DNA from: Thiobacillus sp. 0-1251
GTDB taxonomy: Bacteria; Pseudomonadota; Gammaproteobacteria; Burkholderiales; Thiobacillaceae
Direction of reading: 5' to 3'
DNA length: 64,000 nucleotides
NCBI GenBank assembly: GCA_001899305.1
Contig: MKWL01000022.1
Span: 124,001-188,000, forward strand
Shown here: one piece after another, positions 37,802 to 47,116 of the stretch
Layout of the letters: every line of letters begins with the position of its first letter
Position numbering within the stretch: the stretch's first letter is position 1
Notes under the pieces: model-generated
Seen by the model: the letters and a program-made list of their open reading frames with translations, nothing else
Database searches by the model: none
What the model was told of the DNA's origin: nothing
Program-made: the position numbers and the translations under genes

Positions 37802-39154
37802 TTATTTCATGCCGATTTTGGCCATCAGGTCATACAGGGTGGGACGGGTGATGCCGAGTAGCTCGGCAGCCTGGGCGATGCTGCCGTCGCTGTGCGCGAG
37901 CGCGCGGCTGACGGCCAGGCGTTCCGCGTTTTCGCGCGCCTGACGCAGGTTGAACGGGGGAGGCTCGGTGTGGCCGGTGTCGAGTCCGAGGTCGGCTGCC
38001 GTGATCTGGTTGCCTTCAGCCATGATGGTGGCGCGTTTGATCAGGTTTTCCATCTCGCGCACATTGCCGGGCCAGGCATGGGCTTCCAGTGCACCCAGCG
38101 CGTCGGCCGTGAAGCCGCGGATGTTGCGACCCTGTTCGCGCGCATAGCGTTCGAGGAAGGCTTGCGCCAGCAATACGGCGTCGCCGGGACGCTCGCGCAA
38201 CGGCGGGATTTTCACCGAGATTTCAGACAGGCGGTAGTACAGATCCTCACGGAAACTGCCTTCGCGAATCATGTCGGCAAGATCACGGTGGGTGGCGCAG
38301 ACGACGCGCACGTCCACCGGGATCTCGCCGCGGCCGCCCAGGCGCTCGATCACGCGTTCCTGCAGGAAGCGCAGCAGCTTGGCCTGCAGCGGCATCGGTA
38401 GATCGCCGATCTCGTCGAGAAAGAGCGTGCCCTCGTTGGCATATTCGATACGACCGATGGTTTGTTTGGCGGCACCGGTGAAGGCGCCTTTCTCATAGCC
38501 GAACAATTCGGATTCCAGCAGGGTGTCGGGAATGGCCGCGCAGTTGATGGCGACGAAACGCTTGCCGGCACGCGGCGACAATTCGTGAACGCCGCGTGCC
38601 AGCACCTCCTTGCCGGTACCGGATTCGCCCAGCAGCAATACGGTGGCGTTGGCCGGCGCGACTTTTTCCACGGTACGGCAGATCTTCAGCATGGGCTCAC
38701 TGCTGGTGATCAGCCCTTGCAGGGCGGAGACGCGCTGTTTGGCGGCGAGCATCCTGTTCTCGATCTCCAGTGCATGGACATGCAGGGCACGGGCGATCAT
38801 CAGGGCCAGCACGTCAGGGTCGAAGGGTTTCTGGAAGAAGTCGTAGGCACCGAGATGGATCGCTTTCACCGCATTGCTGCGATCGAGGTTGCCGGTGACG
38901 ACGATGATCTTGGTGGATGGCGCAAGCGACAGGATCTGCTGCAGTGCTGCCAAGCCTTCGGTGGCGCCGTCGACGTCGGGTGGCAGGCCGAGGTCGAGCA
39001 GTACGACCGGAGGCTCGTGGCGGCGCAATTGGGCGATGGCGCTGTCGCGGTCGGCGGCCATGACCAGTTCGTAATCGGCGAGACTCCACTTCAGCTGCTT
39101 TTGCAGTCCGGGATCGTCTTCGACCAGCAGTATCTTTTGTTTGGCGTCGCTCAT
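37802..39154 (-). CDS. prsR: PEP-CTERM response regulator PrsR (NtrC family)
   Basis: A 450-residue sigma-54-dependent activator: receiver domain (residues 1-125, phospho-acceptor Asp54 in VVLLDLGLPPD), AAA+ domain with Walker A GESGTGKE, the sigma-54 contact motif GAFTGA and Walker B GTLFLDEIGD, and a Fis-type helix-turn-helix (SIAQAAELLGITRPTLYDLM). This is the PEP-CTERM-box regulator PrsR. It probably activates the sigma-54 promoters noted before the PepA-like gene. Its ATG overlaps the prsK stop (ATGA). Confidence 0.94.
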   Translation of the reverse strand: MSDAKQKILLVEDDPGLQKQLKWSLADYELVMAADRDSAIAQLRRHEPPVVLLDLGLPPDVDGATEGLAALQQILSLAPSTKIIVVTGNLDRSNAVKAIHLGAYDFFQKPFDPDVLALMIARALHVHALEIENRMLAAKQRVSALQGLITSSEPMLKICRTVEKVAPANATVLLLGESGTGKEVLARGVHELSPRAGKRFVAINCAAIPDTLLESELFGYEKGAFTGAAKQTIGRIEYANEGTLFLDEIGDLPMPLQAKLLRFLQERVIERLGGRGEIPVDVRVVCATHRDLADMIREGSFREDLYYRLSEISVKIPPLRERPGDAVLLAQAFLERYAREQGRNIRGFTADALGALEAHAWPGNVREMENLIKRATIMAEGNQITAADLGLDTGHTEPPPFNLRQARENAERLAVSRALAHSDGSIAQAAELLGITRPTLYDLMAKIGMK

Positions 39155-41235
39155 GCGGCGTCTCCTCCAGCAGGTGAATGATTGTCCAGCGGCAGGCTGA
39201 GACGGAAGTGGGTGCCAAGGCCGGGTGTACTGTCCACCTCGATGTTCCCGCCCAGGGCGCGCAGGGTCTCACGACATTCATAGGCACCGATACCCATGCC
39301 GGCTCCCTTGGTCGAATCGAATGGCTGGAATAGCCGGGTACGGATGAATTCGTCGTCCATGCCGCATCCGGTGTCGACGATTTCAATAACCGCCCGTCCG
39401 GCCTCCTCGAATCCTCGCAGCGTGACCTGGCCGGTCGGCGGCGTGGCCTCAAGCGCATTTTGCAACAAGTGGCCGATCGCGCGGGCGAGTCGATCGCGCT
39501 CGGCGCGCACGCGCAGGGATGCGGGTGGCAATTCCAGGGTGGGGCGCAGCTTGAATGCCTGTTTGCTGGTAACGGCTTCATCAAGGATGTCGGCCAACAC
39601 CACCGACTGCGCCTGGGTTGCATCGCTGCTCCGGCGTAATTGCGCCAGCACCTTGTTCATACGGGTAACTGCGTTCGCCACCGTATCCAGCATGTCGGCC
39701 TGGAACTCGGGCTTGTGCTTGTGTTTCTCCGCATTGGCCAGCAACAGTGACAGTTGGGCAATCAGATTTTTCAGGTCGTGGATGACGAAAGTCGTGGTGC
39801 GATTGAACGATTCGAACTGGCGCGCCACGATCAACTGATTGGATGCCCGCATCTGGGCCAGATGCGCTGCCGCCTGACGGGCCGCTACCTTGAGCAGGTC
39901 GCTGACTTCCCAGTTGAACGTGACATTGCCCAATGAGTGTTTCAACACGACAAATCCGAGCAGTTCCTCGTGCAGCATCAGCGGAACGACCAGCCAGGCG
40001 TTGTCGGCGTGCTCGAGCCATGCCGGCGTACTCAGGTCGCCGTACAGATCGCGGCGTACTTTCATTTCGTCCAGGTCCACCACCCATTGCTTGCTGGCAA
40101 GCCATTGAATGAACGGCGCATCGGCAGGCTCGGTTCCCTGGAGATCGGCCCAGTTCCAGTGGCTGGCGCGTTGATAGCCGGCATCGCCTTCGCGCATCCA
40201 GAGTGCCCCACCAGGGCTTTCGAGCAGCCCGGCCAGCGCCTCGACTGCGCGTTCGCATAGCTGCTCGCCGGGCCGGCCTTCGGTGAGGGTGCGGGTGAAG
40301 TTGAGCCACTCTTCGCGGTAGTCGTAGCGATAGCTGAAAAAATGCTTGGACAGGAACACGCGCAAGCGGGCGCGCAAGGTGCCGGAGAACATCAGCAGCA
40401 CCAGCAGCATGGCGGCGGCGAAGATGAAGATGGTTTGCACCACATTGCCCCATTCGCCGCCGAACAGGCGCAGGTAATAGCCTGCGCTGGCCATCAGCAG
40501 CAGATAGATGCCCGCCGCCAACAGGCTGGCGGTATGGAACGCCATGCTGCGTGACAAGCCGACCGGCGCGGCCCATTCCGGGTTGCGGGCGGCGGAGACC
40601 GCGATCAGCGGCGTCACCAGGGCGGCCACATAGCCCCGTGCAGCCCATACCTGGGCATCCATGGCATTGAACAGGGCGGCATTGGCGTAGAGATAGAAGT
40701 CGTAAACGAAGAGCCCGCCCAGTCCCAGACAGAGGAATTTGATTGCCCAGCGGTCTTCCGGTCGGGTACTGCGGTACACCTGCTCGGTGAGCACCAGGCC
40801 CATGACGGTCAGCAGAACCAGCCCCAGATTGCCCGCCCAGCGCGCCAGCACCGGCTGGGTCGGCGCAATGAAGGGGTAGATGCTGGCGAGAAGCAGAACC
40901 CCGACGAGTATGCCGCTCAGGATGCGGATGAGACGGATCGGCGCGGGCAGGACGGCGTCGGAGGGCAGGCGCAGTTGCAGGATGTACAGCAGGAGTGCCA
41001 GCCATGCGCCATTGCGTGCGACTTCCGCCGCCAGGCCGAGTTGGGGGGGCAAGGCACCTAAGGCCGTAAGCGCCGAAAATGCACCCCATGCGGCGCTCAG
41101 CCCGGTCGCGAGCACCAGTTGGCGGCCTTGCGGACGGCGGCGCCAGCTGGCGACGATCAGACCGGAGAGGCCGAGATAGGCGAGCGCTGCCAGTCCATAA
41201 CCGACGGCGGCCAGGAGAAGCAGGGTGTCGGGCAT
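39151..41235 (-). CDS. prsK: PEP-CTERM sensor histidine kinase PrsK
   Basis: A 694-residue sensor kinase. About eight N-terminal hydrophobic helices (residues 1-290) are followed by a GAF-like region, the HisKA-type H-box FVIHDLKNLIAQL (His486) and an HATPase domain with DTGCGMDDEFI and GMGIGAYECRETLRALGG. This layout is specific to PrsK next to exosortase-linked EPS genes. It is translationally coupled to prsR. The signal sensed is unknown. Confidence 0.93.
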   Translation of the reverse strand: MPDTLLLLAAVGYGLAALAYLGLSGLIVASWRRRPQGRQLVLATGLSAAWGAFSALTALGALPPQLGLAAEVARNGAWLALLLYILQLRLPSDAVLPAPIRLIRILSGILVGVLLLASIYPFIAPTQPVLARWAGNLGLVLLTVMGLVLTEQVYRSTRPEDRWAIKFLCLGLGGLFVYDFYLYANAALFNAMDAQVWAARGYVAALVTPLIAVSAARNPEWAAPVGLSRSMAFHTASLLAAGIYLLLMASAGYYLRLFGGEWGNVVQTIFIFAAAMLLVLLMFSGTLRARLRVFLSKHFFSYRYDYREEWLNFTRTLTEGRPGEQLCERAVEALAGLLESPGGALWMREGDAGYQRASHWNWADLQGTEPADAPFIQWLASKQWVVDLDEMKVRRDLYGDLSTPAWLEHADNAWLVVPLMLHEELLGFVVLKHSLGNVTFNWEVSDLLKVAARQAAAHLAQMRASNQLIVARQFESFNRTTTFVIHDLKNLIAQLSLLLANAEKHKHKPEFQADMLDTVANAVTRMNKVLAQLRRSSDATQAQSVVLADILDEAVTSKQAFKLRPTLELPPASLRVRAERDRLARAIGHLLQNALEATPPTGQVTLRGFEEAGRAVIEIVDTGCGMDDEFIRTRLFQPFDSTKGAGMGIGAYECRETLRALGGNIEVDSTPGLGTHFRLSLPLDNHSPAGGDAA

Positions 41236-41257
41236 GGTCGGTTCCGGGCGCGTGCGC

Positions 41258-42652
41258 TCAGCGCACGCCCTTTCCCCACAACACGACTTGCGCGGTCTGG
41301 AACAGGATCATGAGATCGAGGAACAGGCTGTGGTTCTTGACGTAGTAGAGATCGTATTGCAGCTTGTGCATGGCGTCTTCGTCGCTCGCGCCGTACGGGT
41401 AACGCACTTGAGCCCAGCCGGTGATGCCGGGTTTGACGGTGTGGCGTACGCCGTAATAGGGGATTTTCTGGGTCAGGTCCGCCACGAAATAGGGGCGCTC
41501 GGGGCGCGGGCCGACAAAACTCATGTCGCCGAAGAAAACGTTGAAGATCTGCGGCAGCTCGTCAATGCGGGTGCGCCGGATAAAACGTCCGGTGAGTGTG
41601 ACGCGGCTGTCGTTCTGGCCGGCCCAGCGCGGCTTGCCATCTTTTTCGGCGTCGACGCACATGCTGCGGAACTTGAGGATGGTGAAATTGCGGCAGCCTT
41701 GTCCGACGCGTTCCTGACGGTAGAGTACCGGCCCCGGACTTTCCAGTTTGATCAGCAGGGCCGCGAGGGCCATGATCGGCAGGCAGACGACCAGCATGGC
41801 GGCGCTCACCAGCAGATCGAACAGGCGTTTGGCCGTGTCGCGCAGCATGCCCTGGTGAAACCCTTCGGACAGGATCATCCAGCTGGCATTCATCGAGTCG
41901 AGTTGCAGATGGCCGTTCTCGCGTTCGAAGAAACTCGACAACTCAAGGATGCGTATGCCGTACAGCTTGCACTTGAGGAGGTCCTGCACCGGCATGCCGC
42001 CGCCGCGGCGGTCGCGCACGGCGAGGATGATTTCGCTGATTTGCAGGCGAAGCGCCAACTCGGGAAGCGGCTCCTGGGTGTCGAGAATACGAGCATGATC
42101 GACGAAATGATGACTACCGCCCATCGGCAGATAGCCGATGACCTGGACATTGCTGGCGCGGGAACGCTTGGCCAGCATGGCTTCGACATGGGCGGCGCGG
42201 CTACCGGTGCCGATCACCAGGGCGCGGGTCTTGAGCGCGCCGACGCGTGCCCAGCGAATGAACAGGGCACGACTGAGCAAAATACCCAGCAATGCCAATC
42301 CGAAAGACAGAAGGAAAGCGCCCCGCCCGACCAGCAAAGCGGGAAAGAAGTAGAACAGCAAGCTCATGGTCACCAGGCCCAGTCCGAAACTCAGGCCCAG
42401 GCGCTGCAGCAAGGCACGTACTCCACCCTGCCATTCGAGATCGTATAGTCCGCTTGCGGTCATCAGCCCCAGCATGACGACGGCGAAGGTCAGGGCCTTG
42501 GGCAGCAGAGGGTCGAGCTCAGGCGGAATCACGCTGCCATCCAGGAAGCGGGCGCTTACCCCGGCGTAGATCGACCCGCCCAGGATCAGCGTTTCGATCA
42601 ATACCAGCAGCAATAAATTCAGCGGCACGTAGTGCCGGAAAAATCTGATCAC
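41258..42652 (-). CDS. Exosortase-associated sugar transferase (EPS priming enzyme)
   Basis: A 464-residue polyisoprenyl-phosphate hexose-1-phosphate transferase of the PEP-CTERM EPS type. The N-terminus has several transmembrane helices, a central Rossmann-like domain (ALVIGTGSRAAHVEAML), and the C-terminal catalytic domain KRLFDLLVSAAMLVVCLPIM, ESPGPVLYRQERVGQ, KFRSM, and TRIDELPQIFNV, FVGPRPERP. It would load the first sugar on undecaprenyl phosphate for EPS. Start is a GTG at 42652. It lies 22 bp upstream of prsK and shares the operon. Confidence 0.92.
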   Translation of the reverse strand: MIRFFRHYVPLNLLLLVLIETLILGGSIYAGVSARFLDGSVIPPELDPLLPKALTFAVVMLGLMTASGLYDLEWQGGVRALLQRLGLSFGLGLVTMSLLFYFFPALLVGRGAFLLSFGLALLGILLSRALFIRWARVGALKTRALVIGTGSRAAHVEAMLAKRSRASNVQVIGYLPMGGSHHFVDHARILDTQEPLPELALRLQISEIILAVRDRRGGGMPVQDLLKCKLYGIRILELSSFFERENGHLQLDSMNASWMILSEGFHQGMLRDTAKRLFDLLVSAAMLVVCLPIMALAALLIKLESPGPVLYRQERVGQGCRNFTILKFRSMCVDAEKDGKPRWAGQNDSRVTLTGRFIRRTRIDELPQIFNVFFGDMSFVGPRPERPYFVADLTQKIPYYGVRHTVKPGITGWAQVRYPYGASDEDAMHKLQYDLYYVKNHSLFLDLMILFQTAQVVLWGKGVR

Positions 42653-42687
42653 AGCCGTTCACTCATAAGAACCATGGAGGGTGAGTG

Positions 42688-42703
42688 AGCATCTTCCATG
42701 CCA
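42688..42703 (-). promoter_or_regulatory. Candidate sigma-54 promoter for the sugar transferase-prs operon
   Basis: Minus strand TGGCATGGAAGATGCT matches the -24/-12 form with correct GG-N10-GC spacing and two mismatches. It lies about 36 bases before the GTG of the sugar transferase gene. If used, PrsR would autoregulate its own operon. Confidence 0.45.
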
Positions 42704-42725
42704 GAGCATGCGGCAATGAGAATGA

Positions 42726-43301
42726 TCAAATGAGCGTCCTGACCTGTGGCAAGCGCAAGCGACGCGGGCTGCCATCGGCTTGCAGGCGTTTCATGTTACG
42801 CAGTTCGGAGGCGGGGTAGACGACCAGATCGACCCGGGCCCGTGGATCGTCGATCATGAAGCGCGGATAGATTCGCCCCGGGGTGTCCGAGGCTCTGTAT
42901 TCACCGGCCTGATAGGCTGCAGGCAGGCGCATCAGCAGAAATTCGACGTCTTTCTGGTGGTCGGTGAACAGTTGCAGGTTGATGTCGGCATGCGGGCCGG
43001 CCGTCCCATTGAGTACCGACCCGGTAAGGTGAGGGTCGAAATCCACGAGTTGTTCCATGTATTCGATCGCGGTTTGTCGCAGCAGTGTCAGTTGCGCCCG
43101 GGTTTCGTCGGTCTGGTAAATGGCCTGGTAGCTGCGTAGCGCTTCTTCGATCTGCTGGTTGTCCGGCAGATTGCCACTGTCGGGTGCGCCGAGCTGGCGC
43201 GCCGCCTTGCGTTTGGCGCTGCCATAATCGAGGCTGCCGTCCTCGGCCAGTATGCGGGCCGCGGCATGGGCGATGCGGCGGCGCATATCCTGATGTTTCA
43301 T
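42726..43301 (-). CDS. Nucleotidyltransferase-like protein of unknown function
   Basis: A 191-residue protein of uncertain function. The helical N-terminus (MKHQDMRRRIAHAAARILAEDG) is followed by LTGSVLNGTAGPHADINLQLFTDHQKDVEFLL, which resembles a nucleotidyltransferase G-S...D/E-x-D/N strand arrangement, then ARVDLVVYP with a possible third acidic residue. Related proteins are sometimes annotated as a fragment of UDP-N-acetylmuramate-alanine ligase, which I do not believe. It is translationally coupled to PBP1a by an ATGA overlap. Confidence 0.55.
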   Translation of the reverse strand: MKHQDMRRRIAHAAARILAEDGSLDYGSAKRKAARQLGAPDSGNLPDNQQIEEALRSYQAIYQTDETRAQLTLLRQTAIEYMEQLVDFDPHLTGSVLNGTAGPHADINLQLFTDHQKDVEFLLMRLPAAYQAGEYRASDTPGRIYPRFMIDDPRARVDLVVYPASELRNMKRLQADGSPRRLRLPQVRTLI

Positions 43302-45676
43302 GGCGGCGTTCCGGTTCCATGCAGGAGGGTCGCGGGATCCGATGGCGTCTCGGTGCCTGTGCTCCATCCGGCCGGCGGCGCGTCGGGCGGCGGAAACTCC
43401 TGGTAGAAATGTTCAACCATGCCGCCTGAGGTCGCGCCCAGGATATGTCCCAGGAATTCGCCTATCAGGGTGTCGGGCAGACGCGTGCCGGTGTTCGGGT
43501 CGATATTCACGTTGATGATGCCGCTGGGCATGGTCCAGTCATGCTGCGGCATGTTTTTCAGCGTCGGTCCCATGAATCCCATCCAGATCGGGAGCGCAGA
43601 TTGCGCCCCGGTTTCGTGCCGGCCGAGGGAACGTGGCTGGTCGTACCCCATCCAGGCGATAGCCACCAGGTCAGGCGTGTAACCGGCAAACCAGGTGTCG
43701 CGTGCATCGTTGGTCGTGCCGGTTTTGCCGGCGATGTCGCTGCGTCCAAGCTGGCCTGCGCGTGCACCCGTGCCGTAGCGCACCACGTCCTGCATCATGT
43801 TCGTCATCAGCCAGGCATTGCGCGGATCGATTACGCGGGGCGCGTTCGAGCCCACCGTTTGCGGCTTGGCTTCCATCAGCAGGCGGCCATCCTTGTCGTA
43901 GACTTTGTCGATCAGATAGGGTTTGACGCTGAAACCGCCGTTGGCGAAGACGCCATAAGCCGCAGCCAACTGGAGCGGGGTGACGCTGCCGGCCCCGAGC
44001 GCCATGGTGAGGTAAGGTGGATGGCGAGCGGGATCGAAACCAAAGCGGCGGATGTAGTCGCGCGCGTAGTTCGGACCGATGCCTTGCAAGATGCGTATCG
44101 ACACCAGGTTGAGCGATTTGGTCAGAGCCGTGCGCATGCGCACCGGGCCGCTGGTGTCGCCGTCGTAGTTCTGCGGTTCCCAGGCAGTGCCGCCGGCCTC
44201 GTCGGCACTGAGCGTCAACGGCATGTTGTCGATCATGGTGGCGGGGGTATAGCCTTTTTCCAGCGCGGCCGAGTAGATGAACGGCTTGAAACTCGATCCC
44301 GGCTGTCGCCAGGCCTGCGTCACGCGATTGAATTTGTTGCGGTGAAAATCGAAACCGCCGACCAAGGCGGTGATGGCGCCGTCATTCGGATTCAGAGCCA
44401 CCAGTGCGGCTTCCACTTCGGGAAGCTGAGCGAGCCGCCATTGCTGCGGCTTGCCCGTCGCCTGTACACGCACGACCGCTCCGGGGACGAGCTGCCGGCC
44501 TTTTTTTCCTGCCACCCAGTTGGCCACCCATTTGAGCGAGGCGCCCGAAATGTCGACCACCGTGTCGTCGTCCAGTTGGGCACGGATCATTTTGGGGGTG
44601 ACGCTGACGACCACGGCCGGTTGCATGTCGCTGACCGGCGCGAGATCTTCCAGTGCGCTGGCGATGGCCGCTTCGCGCTCGGTTTTGTCGGCGGGCAGGC
44701 TGATTTCCTTCTCCGGGCCGCGATAGCCGTGGCGCTGGTCATAGTCGGCAATGCCTTGCCAGACCGCGAGATCGGCCGCGGCCTGTTGGGCGCGGCGTAG
44801 CGTGGTGACGGCCTTGTAGCCTGAGCTGTAGATGGATTCGCCGTATTTCTCGAACAGGGTCTGGCGCACCATTTCGGCGACGTAGTCGGCCGAAACATCT
44901 GTTTGCTGGCGTGCCTGGCGAATGACCAATTTCTGTTTGACGGCAGCTTGCCAGGTCGGCTGGTCGATGAATTTGAGCGCGCGCATCCGCCCCAGGACAT
45001 ATTCCTGACGTGCCTTGGCGCGCGGGAAATTGACCACAGGGTTGTAACGAGACGGTGCTTTCGGCAAGCCTGCAAGCATGGCGAATTCCGCCAGCGACAA
45101 TTCGCGCATCGGCTTGCCGAAGTAAGTGCGCGCGGCAGCTTCGAAGCCGTAGGCGCGTTGGCCGAGATAAATCTGGTTGAGGTACAACTCGAGAATTTTG
45201 TCCTTCGACAGGCTGTGTTCGATCTTCATCGCCAGCATGGCTTCGGACAGTTTGCGGGTGAGCGTCTTCTCGTTCGACAGGAAGAAGTTGCGGGCTACCT
45301 GCATGGTGATGGTCGAGGCGCCTTCCTTGGCGCCGCCGGATACCAGGTTTGACATCGCAGCACGCAGCACGCCCAGCGTATCGACCCCGCCATGCTCATA
45401 GAAGCGCTCGTCTTCAGCGGCGATGATCGCCTGCTTCATATAGGTCGGGACTTTATCGATGGCGATGAAGGCCCGGCGTTCTTCACCGAATTCGCCGATC
45501 AGGGCGCCGTCAGCCGTGAAGACGCGCAACGGCAGCTTGGGTTTGTAGTCTGTCAGCGCTTCGAGCGGCGGCAGGTTCGGGTAAATCAGGGCTGCAGCCA
45601 ATCCGGCCAGTGCCGTGCCGACGACGCCGAGGCTGACAATCAATGCCAGTGCGTAATGCCACCATTTCGAAAACAT
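43298..45676 (-). CDS. mrcA: Penicillin-binding protein 1A
   Basis: Bifunctional peptidoglycan glycosyltransferase and transpeptidase, 792 residues. A TM helix (WWHYALALIVSLGVVGTALAGL) is followed by the GT51 domain with IIAAEDERFYEHGGVD and KEGASTITMQVARNFFLS, a PBP1A linker, and the transpeptidase with the SxxK site in RQPGSSFKPFIYSAALE, and the KTGTTNDARDTWF box. Start at 45676 with AAGGAA ribosome-binding site; a longer frame upstream is not supported. Diverges from pilM, the usual proteobacterial arrangement. Confidence 0.95.
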   Translation of the reverse strand: MFSKWWHYALALIVSLGVVGTALAGLAAALIYPNLPPLEALTDYKPKLPLRVFTADGALIGEFGEERRAFIAIDKVPTYMKQAIIAAEDERFYEHGGVDTLGVLRAAMSNLVSGGAKEGASTITMQVARNFFLSNEKTLTRKLSEAMLAMKIEHSLSKDKILELYLNQIYLGQRAYGFEAAARTYFGKPMRELSLAEFAMLAGLPKAPSRYNPVVNFPRAKARQEYVLGRMRALKFIDQPTWQAAVKQKLVIRQARQQTDVSADYVAEMVRQTLFEKYGESIYSSGYKAVTTLRRAQQAAADLAVWQGIADYDQRHGYRGPEKEISLPADKTEREAAIASALEDLAPVSDMQPAVVVSVTPKMIRAQLDDDTVVDISGASLKWVANWVAGKKGRQLVPGAVVRVQATGKPQQWRLAQLPEVEAALVALNPNDGAITALVGGFDFHRNKFNRVTQAWRQPGSSFKPFIYSAALEKGYTPATMIDNMPLTLSADEAGGTAWEPQNYDGDTSGPVRMRTALTKSLNLVSIRILQGIGPNYARDYIRRFGFDPARHPPYLTMALGAGSVTPLQLAAAYGVFANGGFSVKPYLIDKVYDKDGRLLMEAKPQTVGSNAPRVIDPRNAWLMTNMMQDVVRYGTGARAGQLGRSDIAGKTGTTNDARDTWFAGYTPDLVAIAWMGYDQPRSLGRHETGAQSALPIWMGFMGPTLKNMPQHDWTMPSGIINVNIDPNTGTRLPDTLIGEFLGHILGATSGGMVEHFYQEFPPPDAPPAGWSTGTETPSDPATLLHGTGTPP

Positions 45677-46027
45677 CCGATTCCTTCTTTGGAGACGCCA
45701 TACATTTGGAAATCCGCACCCAATATCGAGCCCCGGGTGGGGCGGCGGGTCCGTCTCGATAACCCGCTGTTTCTTATGCACATGGATTCGTCACGTGCCG
45801 AGCAGGGTACTTGGGAGCCCCCATGCGCCGGCGTGTTGTTCGAATCTGCCCTGCGATGCCTAAAGTTTCCGCCGATTATAGGCGTTAGTGGTGTTGGAAA
45901 TTGGACACATATGTTCAACTCCAATGTAGTCGCAAGAAAAAAACTGTTAAAAACCGTGTGTTGTTGCTAGCATCTAAAAACAATAATAAGAAAAAGCGCC
46001 AACCCACAGAAGTGTAAAGGAAAACTC
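45677..46027. promoter_or_regulatory. Divergent promoter region between mrcA and pilM
   Basis: About 350 bp separating divergent PBP1a and pil operons. No gene is recognised. The part nearest pilM is A/T-rich (GAAAAAAACTGTTAAAAACC and AACAATAATAAG, about 45935-45992), consistent with promoters, but no clear -35/-10 pair could be fixed by eye. AAGGAAA just before 46028 is the pilM ribosome-binding site. Confidence 0.5.
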
Positions 46028-47116
46028 TTGCACCTGAATATCAATCTAGACTGGCTGTCTGCCAAGGGTCTGCCCATCCTGGGGCTCGACATCAGTACGA
46101 CTGCGGTCAAACTGGTGGAGTTGTCCGACGCAGGGAAAGGCATGTTGCGGGTGGAACGCTACGTCATCGAGCCCTTGCCCAAGGATGCCGTGACAGACGG
46201 CAATATCGCCAATCTCGATCAGGTGGCCGATGCTTTGCGGACCGCTTGGAAGGATCTGGGGACGCGGATCAAGAATGTGGCCCTGGCATTGCCGTCGTCG
46301 GCCGTCATCACCAAAAAGATCCTGGCCCCGGCCAGCCTCAAGGGGATCGACCTGGAGAACCAGGTGGAGGCCGAGGCCAACCAGGTCATTCCCTTTTCGC
46401 TCGATGAGGTGAATCTGGATTTCCAGGTGCTCGGCCCGTCGCCCAGCAGCCCGGACGATATGCAGGTCCTGCTTGCCGCGGCACGCAAGGAAAAGGTCGA
46501 GGATCGCGTGGCGGCCGTCGAGGCGGCCGGCCTGAAGGCGCTGATCATGGACGTCGAATCGTATGCCACGCAGACCGCCTACGAACAGATTGCCCATCTG
46601 CTGCCCCATAGCGGTGCCGGACAGACCGTGGCGATCATCGACGTGGGTGCGCAGAACATGCACATCAATATCCTCAACGACAACGAATCGGTTTACCTGC
46701 GCGAACACGGTTTTGGCGGCAACCAGCTCAACAACGAAATCTCGCGACGCTACGGCATGACCAGCGAAGAGGCCGAAAATGCCAAGCGCAAGGGCACGCT
46801 GCCCGAGAGCTATGACATGGAAGTGCTGCAGCCCTACAGTGAAACCCTGGCCATGGAAATCGGCCGTGCCCTGCAGCTCTTCACGACCTCGACACAGTAT
46901 CGCAAGGTCGACCAGATCCTGCTGGCCGGTGGCGGCGCCATGATTCCCGGCATCGATGAAGTGGTCGCGCAGCGCACGGGCACGCCGACGATGGTGGTCA
47001 ACCCGTTTGCCAACATGGCCGTCGGCTCCAAAATCCGGCCTCAGGCATTGACCGCCGATGCGCCTTCTCTCTTTGTCGCTTGCGGCCTCGCCATGCGGAG
47101 GTTTGACCCACAATGA
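46028..47116 (+). CDS. pilM: Type IV pilus assembly protein PilM
   Basis: A 362-residue actin-like cytoplasmic ATPase fold protein. LGLDISTTAVKLVELS is the phosphate-1 loop, IIDVGAQNMHINIL the second phosphate loop, and ILLAGGGAMIPGIDE the adenosine motif. PilM binds the N-terminal tail of PilN and links the inner-membrane platform to the motors. Start appears to be TTG at 46028, favoured by AAGGAAA at the right spacing. First gene of pilMNOPQ, with 4-bp overlaps down the operon. Confidence 0.93.
   Translation: MHLNINLDWLSAKGLPILGLDISTTAVKLVELSDAGKGMLRVERYVIEPLPKDAVTDGNIANLDQVADALRTAWKDLGTRIKNVALALPSSAVITKKILAPASLKGIDLENQVEAEANQVIPFSLDEVNLDFQVLGPSPSSPDDMQVLLAAARKEKVEDRVAAVEAAGLKALIMDVESYATQTAYEQIAHLLPHSGAGQTVAIIDVGAQNMHINILNDNESVYLREHGFGGNQLNNEISRRYGMTSEEAENAKRKGTLPESYDMEVLQPYSETLAMEIGRALQLFTTSTQYRKVDQILLAGGGAMIPGIDEVVAQRTGTPTMVVNPFANMAVGSKIRPQALTADAPSLFVACGLAMRRFDPQ

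Noticed and set aside
42726-43301. UDP-N-acetylmuramate-alanine ligase
   Set aside because: Too short and lacks the Mur ligase ATP and substrate motifs.
46046-47113. 355-codon antisense frame over pilM
   Set aside because: No family features; it mirrors pilM codon structure, as do many antisense frames here.
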